DNA of 64,000 nucleotides, from positions 33,013-97,012 of the forward strand of contig CAAFUN010000108.1 in NCBI GenBank assembly GCA_900766195.1, read 5' to 3'. The DNA is from an uncultured Bacteroides sp. Its GTDB lineage: Bacteria > Bacteroidota > Bacteroidia > Bacteroidales > Bacteroidaceae. Shown here one piece after another: positions 35,433 to 44,508 of this stretch; position 1 is the stretch's first letter; each line of letters begins with the position of its first letter. The notes under the pieces were generated by a model. That model saw nothing but the letters and a program-made list of their open reading frames with translations. It searched no databases and had not been told where the DNA came from. A program made the translations under genes and the position numbers.

Positions 35433-35440
35433 CAAATATA
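35433..35440 (-). promoter_or_regulatory. -7 promoter element of trxA
   Basis: The minus strand reads TATATTTG, beginning just past the dnaE stop codon and about 51 bp before the trxA ATG. Confidence 0.5.
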
Positions 35441-35441
35441 A

Positions 35442-38400
35442 TTAATTAATCCGAAAGCTTAGTTCCGGCCGTTCATTTAAATACGAAATTAACTCATGCC
35501 CCACCGACAGCTTAACCGGGCGTGATACTAAATCCACCGTTGTGTTATTATCAGGATCGGTCACCTTAAAATACAATTCAGTCTTTCCCGGGCGATCCTT
35601 AGTCAGTACAGCCAATTCGGTTATTAAAGCCTTATTCAACAAAGAAAGCGGAATAAGAATAGTAATCTTATTTATCAGCCGTTCTTTTATATCAGGCAAT
35701 AGCTCCATTGAAGTAATTTTGAGTTCCAGCTCATCCTGCCTCCATTGTTTTGGTTGACAACGAGCTTTGATAAACAAGAAAGTACGCTCACCCAAATAAC
35801 CTTGATAAGTCACCCAATCATTGCCAAAGAATGGGATCTCGGCTGAGCCCGAATAATCTTCAATTTTAACAATCCCATAAGGATTGCCATTCTTACTTAT
35901 TCCTCGTCTCACCGCAGTAACAATTCCTCCCATGGTTATTTCTCTTCCGCTGAGCGCTTCCTTATCTTCAAGTTCGGCCATATGTGTATTACATACATGC
36001 TGCAAAATCACCGAGTATTCATCCAGAGGATGAGCAGAGAGATAAATTCCAACTAAATCGCGTTCTTTATTCAAACGATCCAACTCACTCCAACGCTCGG
36101 CAGCCGGAATTTCAGGTTTAGCAATATCCACAACATTCTCACCACCAAACAATGAATTGGTTGCTATTGATTTATCCGCCTGATAGCGCGCACCATATCT
36201 GATTAAGGTATCCAAGAAGATTTCGCTCTTTGAATTGACAGCAAAAAACTGTTCGCGACTTAATTCCGTGAAACTATCAAATCCACCTGCCAACGCCAGA
36301 CACTCTAAGTTCTTCCGATTGCAGGAAGTTAGGTTTACCCGTTGTACAAAATCGAAGATACTGGTAAACGGACCGTTCTTTTCACGTTCGTCCATGATAT
36401 TAAGTACCGCTCCTTCACCAACCCCTTTCACTGCACCAAGTCCGAAACGAATATTACCTTCCATATTGACCGTAAACTTCAGGTTACTCTCATTCACATC
36501 CGGCCCCATTACATTAATGCCCATTGACTTACACTCGTCCATCAGTTTGGTAATGTCCGTAATGTTCGATAAGCTTCGACTCATCACCGCAGCCATATAT
36601 TCGGCAGGATAATTAGCCTTTAAATAGGCAGTCTGATAAGCCACCCACGAGTAGCATGTGGCATGCGATTTATTGAAAGCATAAGAAGCAAACTTCTCCC
36701 AATCGCCCCATATTTTCTCTAATACCTTGGGGTCATGCCCATTCTTTTTACCACCTTCAATAAATTGAGGCTTCATGTGATCCAGTTTATCACGAAGCTT
36801 TTTACCCATTGCCTTTCGCAGTGCGTCAGACTCACCACGCGTAAAATCGGCTAAAAGACGTGACAAAAGCATCACCTGCTCCTGATAGACCGTAATGCCG
36901 TAAGTATCTTTAAGATATTTTTCCATCACCGGTATATCATACTCTATCTTCTTTCGTCCATGCTTACGATCAATAAAGTCGGGGATATAATCCATTGGTC
37001 CCGGACGATACAGTGCATTCATGGCTATCAAGTCCTCAAACGTAGAAGGCTGCAATTCACGCAGGTATTTCTGCATTCCGGCAGATTCAAACTGAAAAGT
37101 ACCAATGGTACGTCCATCACTATACAGTTTATAAGTCAACGGATCATCTATTGGAATGCTATCAATATCCAACTTTGCACTACGATGCAAGCGTATATTC
37201 TCCACAGCTTCTTTAATGATAGACAAGGTTTTAAGCCCCAAAAAGTCCATCTTTATCAGCCCGGTTTCTTCAATAACCGAACCTTCATACTGAGTAACCA
37301 GCATTTTTTCGCCGGTTTCTTTATCGTCAGCAGTACTTACCGGTACCCAATCGGTGATATCATCCCGACATATAATAGTTCCACAAGCATGTACACCAGT
37401 CCCGCGCACATTCCCTTCCAGCATTTTGGCATACTTCAACGTATCGCGTATCAATGGATTGGGAGAAGCCTCAGCAGCTTGAAGCTCAGGCACATATTCT
37501 ATGGCATTTCTCAGATTCAGCTTCTTATCGGGGATTTTATCCGGCACTAATTTAGCCAAACGATCAGATTCAGGCAATGGAAGTTTTTGTACACGAGCCA
37601 CATCTTTTATAGCAAGTTTCGTAGCCATTGTACCGTAAGTAATGATATGTGCTACTTTCTCTTGTCCGTACTTATCTGTTACCCAACGCAACACCTCTCC
37701 ACGTCCGTCGTCATCAAAATCCACGTCAATATCAGGCAAAGAGATACGGTCCGGATTCAAGAAACGCTCAAAAAGCAAATCATACTGTATAGGATCTATC
37801 TTTGTAATACCCAAGCAATAAGCTACAGCCGATCCGGCTGCCGAACCACGTCCCGGACCTACCGATACCCCCAACTCCGTACGGGCGGCATTGATAAAGT
37901 CCTGTACGATGAGGAAGTATCCCGGAAAACCCATTGTCTTCATGATGTAAAGCTCAAAGTTCATCCGTTCCCTCACCTCGTCACTCAACGGATCCCCATA
38001 GAGTTTCTTGGCTCCGTCAAATGCCAGTTTACCCAAATAGTCAGCTTCCAACTTTATACGATATAACTTATCATATCCGCCCAGACGTTTTATCTTATCC
38101 AGTGCATTGGCTTCATCCAGCACTACCTTACCATTTTCGTCCCGTGTAAATTCATCAAACAAATCTTGTTCCGTATATTTCTTCCGATATTCCTCTTCCG
38201 TACCAAACTCTGCAGGTATAGCAAATGTAGGCATAATAGGAGCATGGTCAATGGAATAAAATTCGACTTTATCCAACACCTCCAAGGTATTGGACAATGC
38301 TTCGGGCACATCAGCAAAAATCTCGTTCATTTCCGCCTTGGTCTTCATCCATTCCTGCTTGGTATAAAGCATACGCTTGGGATCATCCAAATCTTTACCC

Positions 38401-39239
38401 GTACTCAGACAGATCAAGCGGTCGTGCGCTTCGGCATTCTCTTCATTGACAAAGTGTACATCGTTTGTACAAACCAGTTTAACATTGTACTTTTTAGCAT
38501 ACTCCATCATCACAGCATTGGCCTTTTGCTGCATGGGGTAAGCCTCATGATTAGCACGAGGAGCAGTGGCTTTATGACGTTGCAATTCCAAGTAATAATC
38601 GTCACCGAAAAGATTTTTAAACCAACGCACAGCCTCTTCAGCTTCGTCAAGTTTATCCAGAATGATTTTTCGTGGCACCTCTCCTCCTATGCAAGCGGAA
38701 CATACGATTAAGCCTTCGTGATACTTTTCCAAGTCACTCCGGTCTGTTCGCGGACGCATATAGAAGCCTTTCGTCCATGCTCTGGAGACCAACTTGATCA
38801 GATTATGATATCCTTTCTCATTCTTTGCCAATACAATTAAATGCCATCCGCTCTGATCAAACTTACCTTCTTTCTTATCCATTGAGCGGCGTGCCACATA
38901 CATTTCACAGCCTATAATCGGTTTAAAAAGTTTGCCTTTAGCCTCTTTCAGTTTAGCACGACATTCTTCTAGTTTAGCCTCCTTGTCATCACACTCCTCT
39001 TTTCCACTTTCTATAGCTGCTATATGTTTATTCAGCTCTTTTATCTCACCTTTAACACCACTGTTTTTCTTATTTACATAATTGGTAAATTCTTTAATGG
39101 CAAACATATTGCCATGATCAGTGACAGCTATACCTTTCATTCCGTCCTTCATCGCCTTGTCTACCAAAGCAGCGACACTAGCTTGTCCGTCAAGCAGCGA
39201 ATATTGTGTATGAACGTGCAAATGAATAAAATCTTCCAT
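35442..39239 (-). CDS. dnaE: DNA polymerase III subunit alpha
   Basis: Replicative polymerase catalytic subunit, 1265 residues. It has an N-terminal PHP domain (FIHLHVHTQYSLLDGQ, about 4-19, then VTDHGNMF), the C-family palm with catalytic acids in PDIDVDFDDDGRGEVL, and the YQEQVMLLSRLLADFTRGESDALRKAMGKK finger region. A C-terminal OB-fold is at about 1020-1110. It belongs to the DnaE group, not PolC. The frame opens at 39311, but the conserved start is MEDFIHL at 39239, downstream of a promoter at 39296-39303. Confidence 0.96.
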   Translation of the reverse strand: MEDFIHLHVHTQYSLLDGQASVAALVDKAMKDGMKGIAVTDHGNMFAIKEFTNYVNKKNSGVKGEIKELNKHIAAIESGKEECDDKEAKLEECRAKLKEAKGKLFKPIIGCEMYVARRSMDKKEGKFDQSGWHLIVLAKNEKGYHNLIKLVSRAWTKGFYMRPRTDRSDLEKYHEGLIVCSACIGGEVPRKIILDKLDEAEEAVRWFKNLFGDDYYLELQRHKATAPRANHEAYPMQQKANAVMMEYAKKYNVKLVCTNDVHFVNEENAEAHDRLICLSTGKDLDDPKRMLYTKQEWMKTKAEMNEIFADVPEALSNTLEVLDKVEFYSIDHAPIMPTFAIPAEFGTEEEYRKKYTEQDLFDEFTRDENGKVVLDEANALDKIKRLGGYDKLYRIKLEADYLGKLAFDGAKKLYGDPLSDEVRERMNFELYIMKTMGFPGYFLIVQDFINAARTELGVSVGPGRGSAAGSAVAYCLGITKIDPIQYDLLFERFLNPDRISLPDIDVDFDDDGRGEVLRWVTDKYGQEKVAHIITYGTMATKLAIKDVARVQKLPLPESDRLAKLVPDKIPDKKLNLRNAIEYVPELQAAEASPNPLIRDTLKYAKMLEGNVRGTGVHACGTIICRDDITDWVPVSTADDKETGEKMLVTQYEGSVIEETGLIKMDFLGLKTLSIIKEAVENIRLHRSAKLDIDSIPIDDPLTYKLYSDGRTIGTFQFESAGMQKYLRELQPSTFEDLIAMNALYRPGPMDYIPDFIDRKHGRKKIEYDIPVMEKYLKDTYGITVYQEQVMLLSRLLADFTRGESDALRKAMGKKLRDKLDHMKPQFIEGGKKNGHDPKVLEKIWGDWEKFASYAFNKSHATCYSWVAYQTAYLKANYPAEYMAAVMSRSLSNITDITKLMDECKSMGINVMGPDVNESNLKFTVNMEGNIRFGLGAVKGVGEGAVLNIMDEREKNGPFTSIFDFVQRVNLTSCNRKNLECLALAGGFDSFTELSREQFFAVNSKSEIFLDTLIRYGARYQADKSIATNSLFGGENVVDIAKPEIPAAERWSELDRLNKERDLVGIYLSAHPLDEYSVILQHVCNTHMAELEDKEALSGREITMGGIVTAVRRGISKNGNPYGIVKIEDYSGSAEIPFFGNDWVTYQGYLGERTFLFIKARCQPKQWRQDELELKITSMELLPDIKERLINKITILIPLSLLNKALITELAVLTKDRPGKTELYFKVTDPDNNTTVDLVSRPVKLSVGHELISYLNERPELSFRIN

Positions 39240-39295
39240 AAACCAATCTTTTCTTATTATAATGAGTATAAAAGTACAGTGACTTGAGTTGGAAA

Positions 39296-39303
39296 CAAAA
39301 ATA
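39296..39303 (-). promoter_or_regulatory. -7 promoter element of dnaE
   Basis: The minus strand reads TATTTTTG with GTTG (39323-39326) at 19-bp spacing as a near-consensus -33. It lies about 57 bp before the chosen dnaE start and excludes the longer frame. Confidence 0.65.
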
Positions 39304-39370
39304 ATACCCAAAAAGTTATCAACAACTGCATTTCTAATCTAAAATACTTGTTAGATTTTCAAAATAAGCC

Positions 39371-39378
39371 TATTTTTG
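39371..39378 (+). promoter_or_regulatory. -7 promoter element of psd
   Basis: TATTTTTG is preceded by TTG at 39348-39350 (20 bp). It drives the psd-pssA pair divergently from dnaE. Confidence 0.6.
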
Positions 39379-39414
39379 CGGGTAATTTGTATTCAAAAAG
39401 CTTAAAGGACTTAC

Positions 39415-40104
39415 ATGGGCCGACTAAAAAGATTAAAAAAGATACGTATTCATCGCGAAGGCACACATACATTAGCCGGTAGTTTAATACTATTGTTGAT
39501 CATAAATGCCATTCTTTACTTTGGATTTGATTGTAAGGTACCGTTTGCTGTTGCATTCGTAGCCAGCATTTTTATTTATGGTATGTTGGTCAACTTCTTC
39601 AGATGTCCCATCCGTTTGTTCGGTCAAGACACTGAAGGCATTGTAGTGGCACCTGCTGATGGAACGATTGTCGTAATAGAGGAAGTGGAAGAAAAAGAGT
39701 ATTTCCATGACCGTCGCATTATGATTTCTATCTTCATGAGCATTACCAATGTTCATGCCAATTGGTATCCGGTGGATGGTACCATAAAGAAAGTATCACA
39801 CCAAAATGGAAAGTTCATGAAAGCTTGGCTTCCAAAGGCCAGTACAGACAATGAGCGTTCAACCATTGTGATAGAAACTCCCGAAGGAGTTGAGGTTCTG
39901 GCACGTCAGATTGCTGGCGCTATGGCACGTCGCATCGTGACCTATGCCGAAGCCGGTGAAGAATGCTATATTGATGAACATATGGGCTTTATTAAGCTAG
40001 GTTCCCGTGTAGATGTTTACCTGCCTTTAGACAGTGAAATATTGGTTAAATTGGGGCAATGCACGGTAGGAAACCAAACCATTATAGCCCGACTAAAACA
40101 GTAA
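39415..40104 (+). CDS. psd: Phosphatidylserine decarboxylase proenzyme
   Basis: Makes phosphatidylethanolamine from phosphatidylserine at the inner membrane. It has 229 residues, the short form, with an N-terminal membrane anchor (about 21-58). The self-processing site is FIKLGSRVD, where cleavage before Ser197 creates the pyruvoyl cofactor. The APADGTIVVIEEV and MSITNVHANWYPVDG segments are diagnostic. pssA, which makes its substrate, starts 4 bp after its stop, so the two steps of PE synthesis form an operon. Confidence 0.95.
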   Translation: MGRLKRLKKIRIHREGTHTLAGSLILLLIINAILYFGFDCKVPFAVAFVASIFIYGMLVNFFRCPIRLFGQDTEGIVVAPADGTIVVIEEVEEKEYFHDRRIMISIFMSITNVHANWYPVDGTIKKVSHQNGKFMKAWLPKASTDNERSTIVIETPEGVEVLARQIAGAMARRIVTYAEAGEECYIDEHMGFIKLGSRVDVYLPLDSEILVKLGQCTVGNQTIIARLKQ

Positions 40105-40107
40105 GAA

Positions 40108-40806
40108 ATGAGTAATATTATTACGCGCCACATACCCAACACGCTCACCTGCATGAACCTCTTTTCGGGTTGCATTGCTTGTGTAATGGCTTTTAACTCG
40201 AACTATAAGCTGGCTATGGGTTTCATTATCCTTAGTGCGGTATTTGATTTCTTCGACGGTATGAGCGCGCGTCTTCTACATGCCCCCTCTCCTATTGGAA
40301 AAGAGCTGGACTCACTGGCAGATGATGTCAGTTTCGGAGTAGCTCCGGCCCTCATTGTATTCTCGTTATTACGTGGTACAACTTATCCCGACTGGTTGGC
40401 AGGCATCCAAGAATATATTCCTTATTATGCCTTTATCATTGCAGTATTCTCAGCATTACGCCTAGCTAAATTTAATATTGACGAACGACAAACAAGCATG
40501 TTTATCGGATTGCCTACTCCTGCCAACGCCTTGTTTTGGGCGGCAGTAGCAACGGCTTACAGTGATAACATTACCAGTGGTGGTTTTTGGTTATTGGGGC
40601 TATTGATATGCATACTTATCTTTTCGCTTCTACTTGTGGCAGAATTCCCCATGTTCTCCTTAAAGCTGAAGGATTTATCATGGCAGGCCAATAAGATCAG
40701 ATATATCTTTTTAGCAGTAAGTATCCCTCTCCTGTTGTTTGTTGGATTGGCTTCTGTCATTCTATGGTATATTATACTATGCCTTTTCGTCAAAGAGAAG
40801 CATTAA
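40108..40806 (+). CDS. pssA: CDP-diacylglycerol-serine O-phosphatidyltransferase
   Basis: Integral membrane enzyme of 232 residues making phosphatidylserine from CDP-diacylglycerol and serine. The CDP-alcohol phosphotransferase motif is complete: FFDGMSARLLHAPSPIGKEL followed by DSLADDVSFG (about residues 50-80), with the expected D-G, A-R, G and D-D positions. There are about eight membrane helices. It sits 3 bp after psd and completes the local phosphatidylethanolamine operon. Confidence 0.95.
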   Translation: MSNIITRHIPNTLTCMNLFSGCIACVMAFNSNYKLAMGFIILSAVFDFFDGMSARLLHAPSPIGKELDSLADDVSFGVAPALIVFSLLRGTTYPDWLAGIQEYIPYYAFIIAVFSALRLAKFNIDERQTSMFIGLPTPANALFWAAVATAYSDNITSGGFWLLGLLICILIFSLLLVAEFPMFSLKLKDLSWQANKIRYIFLAVSIPLLLFVGLASVILWYIILCLFVKEKH

Positions 40807-40877
40807 ACAAATATCCGGCACGATTGTTGTACTACTGTACATGTTACGTAAATGAGCGTATTTAATACAGTTTGCCA

Positions 40878-41180
40878 ATGTTTCATATTTTAGCTTTTCT
40901 CTTTATATTCTTTTTAGTCATACTATTCATCGGGCTTAGCATAGTTGGTTCTATATTCCGCGTCATCTTTGGATTTGGAAAACGGCACAAAGATCAAGAA
41001 GCCTATTATAATGCGGGATCCTACCATGCAGATGGACGGGGTTTTTCGTCAACTTATCAATCAACCTCAACAGGCGACCCTCACTCATCTCCTTATACAG
41101 ACGACAAAGAAGAAAAGCATAAAAAGATCTTTTCTAAAGACGAAGGAGAGTATGTAGACTATGAGGAAATAAAGGAATAA
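40878..41180 (+). CDS. DUF4834 family membrane-anchored protein
   Basis: Protein of 100 residues with one N-terminal membrane helix (FHILAFLFIFFLVILFIGLS) followed by IFGFGKRHKDQE. The long polar tail ends in EGEYVDYEEIKE. The DYEEIK-type ending and the overall shape match DUF4834 proteins, which are common after lipid genes in Bacteroidota and have no known role. The frame can open at a TTG (40872); the ATG at 40878 is preferred. It probably belongs to the psd-pssA transcript, 71 bp downstream. Confidence 0.8.
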   Translation: MFHILAFLFIFFLVILFIGLSIVGSIFRVIFGFGKRHKDQEAYYNAGSYHADGRGFSSTYQSTSTGDPHSSPYTDDKEEKHKKIFSKDEGEYVDYEEIKE

Positions 41181-41499
41181 ACCGTTCTTAATAACTTCCA
41201 TTCTGCACTAAAAAAGAGTCGGGATAAGATTGTTCTAGTCTTGTTCATTGTCCTATAAATTCACAATCAAGTTATTGTCGATACCCAAAGGTAACTCTAT
41301 CGCCGTGGATGCCCGCCAGAACATCTTCTAGCAAGGGGTACAATCAGTATACGACTGAATAGGGTTAAGTATACGACTCAATGCCATTGAGTATACGACT
41401 GAATGAAGCTAAGATTACGACTTAATTATAATGACCTCGAAGAAGCACCTTTAAAAGAAGTATCAAAGCATAGAATTTGTCTTAATAATTGACCAGTTG
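41181..41499. other. Convergent intergenic region with a 22-bp periodic repeat
   Basis: 319 bp between the stops of the DUF4834 gene and tadA. No gene is present. The right half contains the four-unit repeat at 41346-41426. The rest shows no clear terminator. Confidence 0.55.
41346..41426. repeat. Four 15-bp cores at exact 22-bp period
   Basis: The core AGTATACGACTGAAT starts at 41346, 41368, 41390 and 41412. Copies 1 and 3 are identical, copy 2 has one change (C at position 12), and copy 4 has AGATTACGACTTAAT. The 7-bp spacers (AGGGTTA, GCCATTG, GAAGCTA) differ. Conserved cores with diverged spacers at two helical turns look like tandem protein-binding sites more than slippage repeats. The role is unknown. 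Confidence 0.8.
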
Positions 41500-41931
41500 T
41501 CAACGTCTTGCAATAAAGAAGTCTTTCATAAGCGTAGCACATTCTTCTGCCAGAATGCCAGTTACTACTACCGTTTTGGGATGAAGAGCATTAGGAGCAT
41601 AACGTTGATAACCTCTTTTCTCATCGCCTGCACCAAAAACCAGACGCCCCATTTGTGCCCAGGCAATAGCCCCCGCGCACATCACACAGGGTTCTAGCGT
41701 GACATAAAGCGTACATTCATTGAGGTATTTTCCACCAAGTGTGGCAGCAGCAGCGGTGATAGCCTGCATCTCGGCATGAGCGGTGACATCGGTAAGGGTT
41801 TCCGTCAGGTTATGAGCACGGGCAATAATGCGATCTTTGCATACCACTACCGCTCCTACTGGTATTTCGCCACGTTCCGCCGCCAATTGAGCTTCCGAAA
41901 GTGCCTGTTTCATGTAATAAGCATCATCCAT
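41500..41931 (-). CDS. tadA: tRNA adenosine(34) deaminase
   Basis: Zinc enzyme of 143 residues converting A34 to inosine in tRNA-Arg(ACG). The deaminase signature is complete: HAEMQ (His52, proton-shuttle Glu54) and PCVMC (Cys82, Cys85), with TLYVTLE before it. The size is that of a stand-alone TadA. Its start overlaps the upstream gene's stop (TAATG), so the pair is translationally coupled. Confidence 0.94.
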   Translation of the reverse strand: MDDAYYMKQALSEAQLAAERGEIPVGAVVVCKDRIIARAHNLTETLTDVTAHAEMQAITAAAATLGGKYLNECTLYVTLEPCVMCAGAIAWAQMGRLVFGAGDEKRGYQRYAPNALHPKTVVVTGILAEECATLMKDFFIARR

Positions 41932-42164
41932 TACCGTCGCATATCATGTTCACCAAAGAGAGTGGGATAATCTTCTTCCATATTCTTGTAAATGAATAGA
42001 AGCACTGTCTCCCGAAGCCAACGCGACTTATTCGTTATCTTGTATTTTTCCAGATAACGATCCACAATCTGTTGCTCTTCATCGCTCATCAAACACACCA
42101 TTCTTTGCTGGCGTCTCGGACTTTCAGAAGCAGATTTTATACATTTTTTATCCCTCTTTCTCAT
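41931..42164 (-). CDS. Small basic protein, possible ribbon-helix-helix
   Basis: Protein of 77 residues with a very basic start (MRKRDKKCIKSASESPRRQQ), then RMVCLMSDEEQQIVDRYLEKY and SRWLRETVLLFI. The short strand followed by two helices, the second beginning with a SRW cap, resembles ribbon-helix-helix DNA-binding proteins of the mobilization type. The resemblance is only in outline. It is coupled to tadA by a one-base overlap and is small but well placed in an operon, so I take it as real. Confidence 0.6.
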   Translation of the reverse strand: MRKRDKKCIKSASESPRRQQRMVCLMSDEEQQIVDRYLEKYKITNKSRWLRETVLLFIYKNMEEDYPTLFGEHDMRR

Positions 42165-42275
42165 ATTTCCTGCAAAAATACACTTACTTATCTAAAAACA
42201 AAGCAGATGTAGAAGATTTTTCCCATTCTACTAAAAAAGTGAGACTCTAAAGCCTATTTTCATAGAGTATTTAGC

Positions 42276-42283
42276 TATTTTTG
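42276..42283 (+). promoter_or_regulatory. -7 promoter element of the GNAT acetyltransferase
   Basis: TATTTTTG 44 bp before the ATG at 42328, without a clear -33. Confidence 0.45.
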
Positions 42284-42327
42284 TATAGTATCAAGATTTA
42301 GAATAATTTATCCGAAACAAACTATAA

Positions 42328-42819
42328 ATGGAAAAGGACAAAGAAGAAACAATAGTACACCAATGCAATTATTGCGACCCTCACGATGTACAAGCCATAG
42401 GAGAATTAATCAATGTATACATTAAAGATGAAATGGGAGGAGGGACTCCATTAACTCCCGAACAAACGGCTAACCTGATAACCATGCTTAAGGAGCATCC
42501 TAAAAACATTGTATTACTTGCCCAAACAGGGACAAAATACAGTGGACTTCTAACGGCCTTTGAAAATATTTCCACATTTACCGTCACCCCCATGATCAAC
42601 ATCCATGATGTCATTGTATTGCCCGGATATCGGAACAAGAAAATTGGTAGATCGCTGCTGAGAGCCTTATTCGAAGTCGCCAAGAATCGTCAATGCAGCA
42701 GGATTACGCTTGAAGTAAGAAAAGATAATGCCAATGCCAGGCATCTTTATGAGAATGAAGGATTTGGAGAGACAGATCCTCCAATGAGTTACTGGAGAAA
42801 ATATCTGGTTGAAGAATAA
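42328..42819 (+). CDS. GNAT family N-acetyltransferase
   Basis: Cytoplasmic protein of 163 residues with the GNAT core. Strand INIHDVIVLPGYRNKKIGRSLLRAL carries the acetyl-CoA pyrophosphate loop (R/Q-x-x-G-x-G/A variant RNKKIG), then ITLEVRKDNANARHLYENEGFG, the typical motif B with the Tyr near the acid. The acceptor substrate cannot be inferred. It leads a run of small genes (yraN, mmcQ/yjbR type, birA) on the same strand. Confidence 0.85.
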   Translation: MEKDKEETIVHQCNYCDPHDVQAIGELINVYIKDEMGGGTPLTPEQTANLITMLKEHPKNIVLLAQTGTKYSGLLTAFENISTFTVTPMINIHDVIVLPGYRNKKIGRSLLRALFEVAKNRQCSRITLEVRKDNANARHLYENEGFGETDPPMSYWRKYLVEE

Positions 42820-42860
42820 TTGAAGCAAAACTCAAGCTACGCAGGAGGAATGCAATAGTC

Positions 42861-43226
42861 ATGGCAAAGCATAATAAGTTGGGATTAGCCGGAGAAAATG
42901 CAGCGATAGCATACTTAAAGGAAAAAGGATATACCATCCGCGACCGTAATTGGCGGAAAAACCACCTGGAACTGGACATTATTGCTTCCATAAACAATGA
43001 ATTGGTAATAGTGGAAGTAAAAACAAGGAGCACTACAGACTATGTAGAGCCAGAGGAGGCGGTCAACTGGCAGAAAATACGACGAATTGTCATTGCAGCA
43101 GATGCTTACGTGAAGCATTTCGGCATTGATGCCCCCATCCGTTTTGATATCATAACGGTAGTGGGCGAACCGGAAAACTTTAGGGTGAATCATATCATTA
43201 ATGCTTTTTATCCACCGATATTTTAA
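42861..43226 (+). CDS. YraN family nuclease-fold protein (UPF0102)
   Basis: Protein of 121 residues starting MAKHNKLGLAGENAAIAYL. The endonuclease-like core DLDIIASINNELVIVEVKTR (written here as LELDIIA...VEVKTRS in the sequence, about 37-56) has the D-ExK arrangement of the restriction-endonuclease fold. These proteins are nearly universal in bacteria, but their role is unsettled. Length is normal. It starts 41 bp after the GNAT gene. Confidence 0.9.
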   Translation: MAKHNKLGLAGENAAIAYLKEKGYTIRDRNWRKNHLELDIIASINNELVIVEVKTRSTTDYVEPEEAVNWQKIRRIVIAADAYVKHFGIDAPIRFDIITVVGEPENFRVNHIINAFYPPIF

Positions 43227-43289
43227 CTATTTTCTAAAAGCCGTTATTTTTACGTACATTTATCTTTCAGACTTTTATAATATAGAGAT

Positions 43290-43646
43290 ATGGATATAGA
43301 AACCGCCCGCGAATATTGCTTAGCAAAGAAAGGAACGACCGAAGGACTTCCTTTCGACGAATATTCACTTGTTATTAAAGTGATGGACAAGATGTTTGCC
43401 TTGATTGATTTAGAAGGCAGTAATAAGATTTGTTTGAAATGTGATCCGGAATATGCCATCGAGCTACGCGAAAAGCACGAAGAAATAGTGCCGGCCCGCT
43501 ACTTCAATAAAAAATATTGGAATCAGTTTGCTATGAATTACAATCTGGAAGACGATCTGATAAAAAAGCTGATAGACCATTCTTATGAAGAAGTCCTAAA
43601 GAAATTCACCCGAAAAATGCGTATGGAGTATGATGCTTTACCCTGA
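43290..43646 (+). CDS. MmcQ/YjbR family protein
   Basis: Cytoplasmic protein of 118 residues. It begins MDIETAREYCLAKKGTTEGLPFDEYSLVIKV, followed by KICLKCDPEYAIELREKHEEIVPARYFNKKYWNQ, which matches the MmcQ/YjbR (CyaY-like fold) family throughout. The family is described as DNA-binding in some accounts; its role is uncertain. Its last 17 bp overlap the start of the birA gene in another frame, so the two are coupled. Confidence 0.88.
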   Translation: MDIETAREYCLAKKGTTEGLPFDEYSLVIKVMDKMFALIDLEGSNKICLKCDPEYAIELREKHEEIVPARYFNKKYWNQFAMNYNLEDDLIKKLIDHSYEEVLKKFTRKMRMEYDALP

Positions 43647-44406
43647 AAAATTCCCCGTACCTCTTGTTGTGCTGACCGAGACAGATTCTACCAACTGCTT
43701 TTTAGGGAGGTACTGCGACACGCAAAAGGCAGAAGAGTTCACCACCGCCCTTGCCGAACATCAAACCGCGGGGAAAGGACAAACGGGAAACGTATGGGAG
43801 TCGGAGACCGGTAAGAATATTACTTGTAGCACAGTGCTTTATCCTCATTTCATCAAGCCTCAACGTCAGTTTATACTCTCGCAGATCATTTCTTTATCTA
43901 TAAAAGAGGCTTTAGACGAATGGGCGGATGGAATCTCTATAAAATGGCCCAATGATATTTATTGGAAAGAGAAAAAAATATGTGGCATATTGATAGAAAA
44001 TGACCTGACCGGGGATAGCATCAGCAGATGCATCATAGGCATTGGTGTTAATATCAATCAGCAGACCTTTCATAGCAATGCACCCAATCCGGTATCTCTA
44101 TTTCAGATTACCGGTGCGGAGCATGATAAATACACCATACTCTCGGACATACTCCAACGGATGAAAGCTTATTATTCACTTTTAAAAAGAAGTATATCGA
44201 TAGGAGCTACGGATGTCACAAAGCAAATTGCCGACCGCTATGCACAAGCCTTATTCCGAAAAGAGGGTTTACATCGCTATGCCGACAAAGAAGGAGAGTT
44301 CACCGCCCGCATCAAACGTGTTGAACCGGACGGCAGACTTGTACTGGAAGACTCTATGCACAAAGAGCGGAGTTACCTCTTTAAAGAAGTGAAATATTTA
44401 ATCTAA
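43630..44406 (+). CDS. birA: Biotin-[acetyl-CoA-carboxylase] ligase (no DNA-binding domain)
   Basis: Transfers biotin to carboxyl-carrier proteins via biotinyl-AMP. It has 258 residues and starts directly with the catalytic domain: TETDSTNCFL (about 15-24), then the biotinyl-AMP loop TAGKGQTGNVWESETGKN (about 45-62), KWPNDIYWKEKKICGILIE (about 98-116), and GIGVNINQ. The N-terminal helix-turn-helix of repressor-type BirA is absent, so it is the non-regulatory class. The loop reads GKGQTG where many have GRGQRG. It overlaps the preceding gene by 17 bp. Confidence 0.93.
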   Translation: MMLYPEKFPVPLVVLTETDSTNCFLGRYCDTQKAEEFTTALAEHQTAGKGQTGNVWESETGKNITCSTVLYPHFIKPQRQFILSQIISLSIKEALDEWADGISIKWPNDIYWKEKKICGILIENDLTGDSISRCIIGIGVNINQQTFHSNAPNPVSLFQITGAEHDKYTILSDILQRMKAYYSLLKRSISIGATDVTKQIADRYAQALFRKEGLHRYADKEGEFTARIKRVEPDGRLVLEDSMHKERSYLFKEVKYLI

Positions 44407-44451
44407 GAAGAAAATAAATAAAGTAGACAAATTATTGTTTATCTTGATTTA

Positions 44452-44459
44452 TATTTTTG
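44452..44459 (+). promoter_or_regulatory. -7 promoter element of a small membrane protein
   Basis: TATTTTTG 50 bp before the ATG at 44509. Confidence 0.4.
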
Positions 44460-44508
44460 TCAATAGCATATCATCTATTCTATTATATCTTACAAATATA
44501 CATTAGCC

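Noticed and set aside
41346..41426. CRISPR array
   Set aside because: The 15-bp cores and 7-bp spacers are far too short for CRISPR repeats and spacers, and no cas genes are present.
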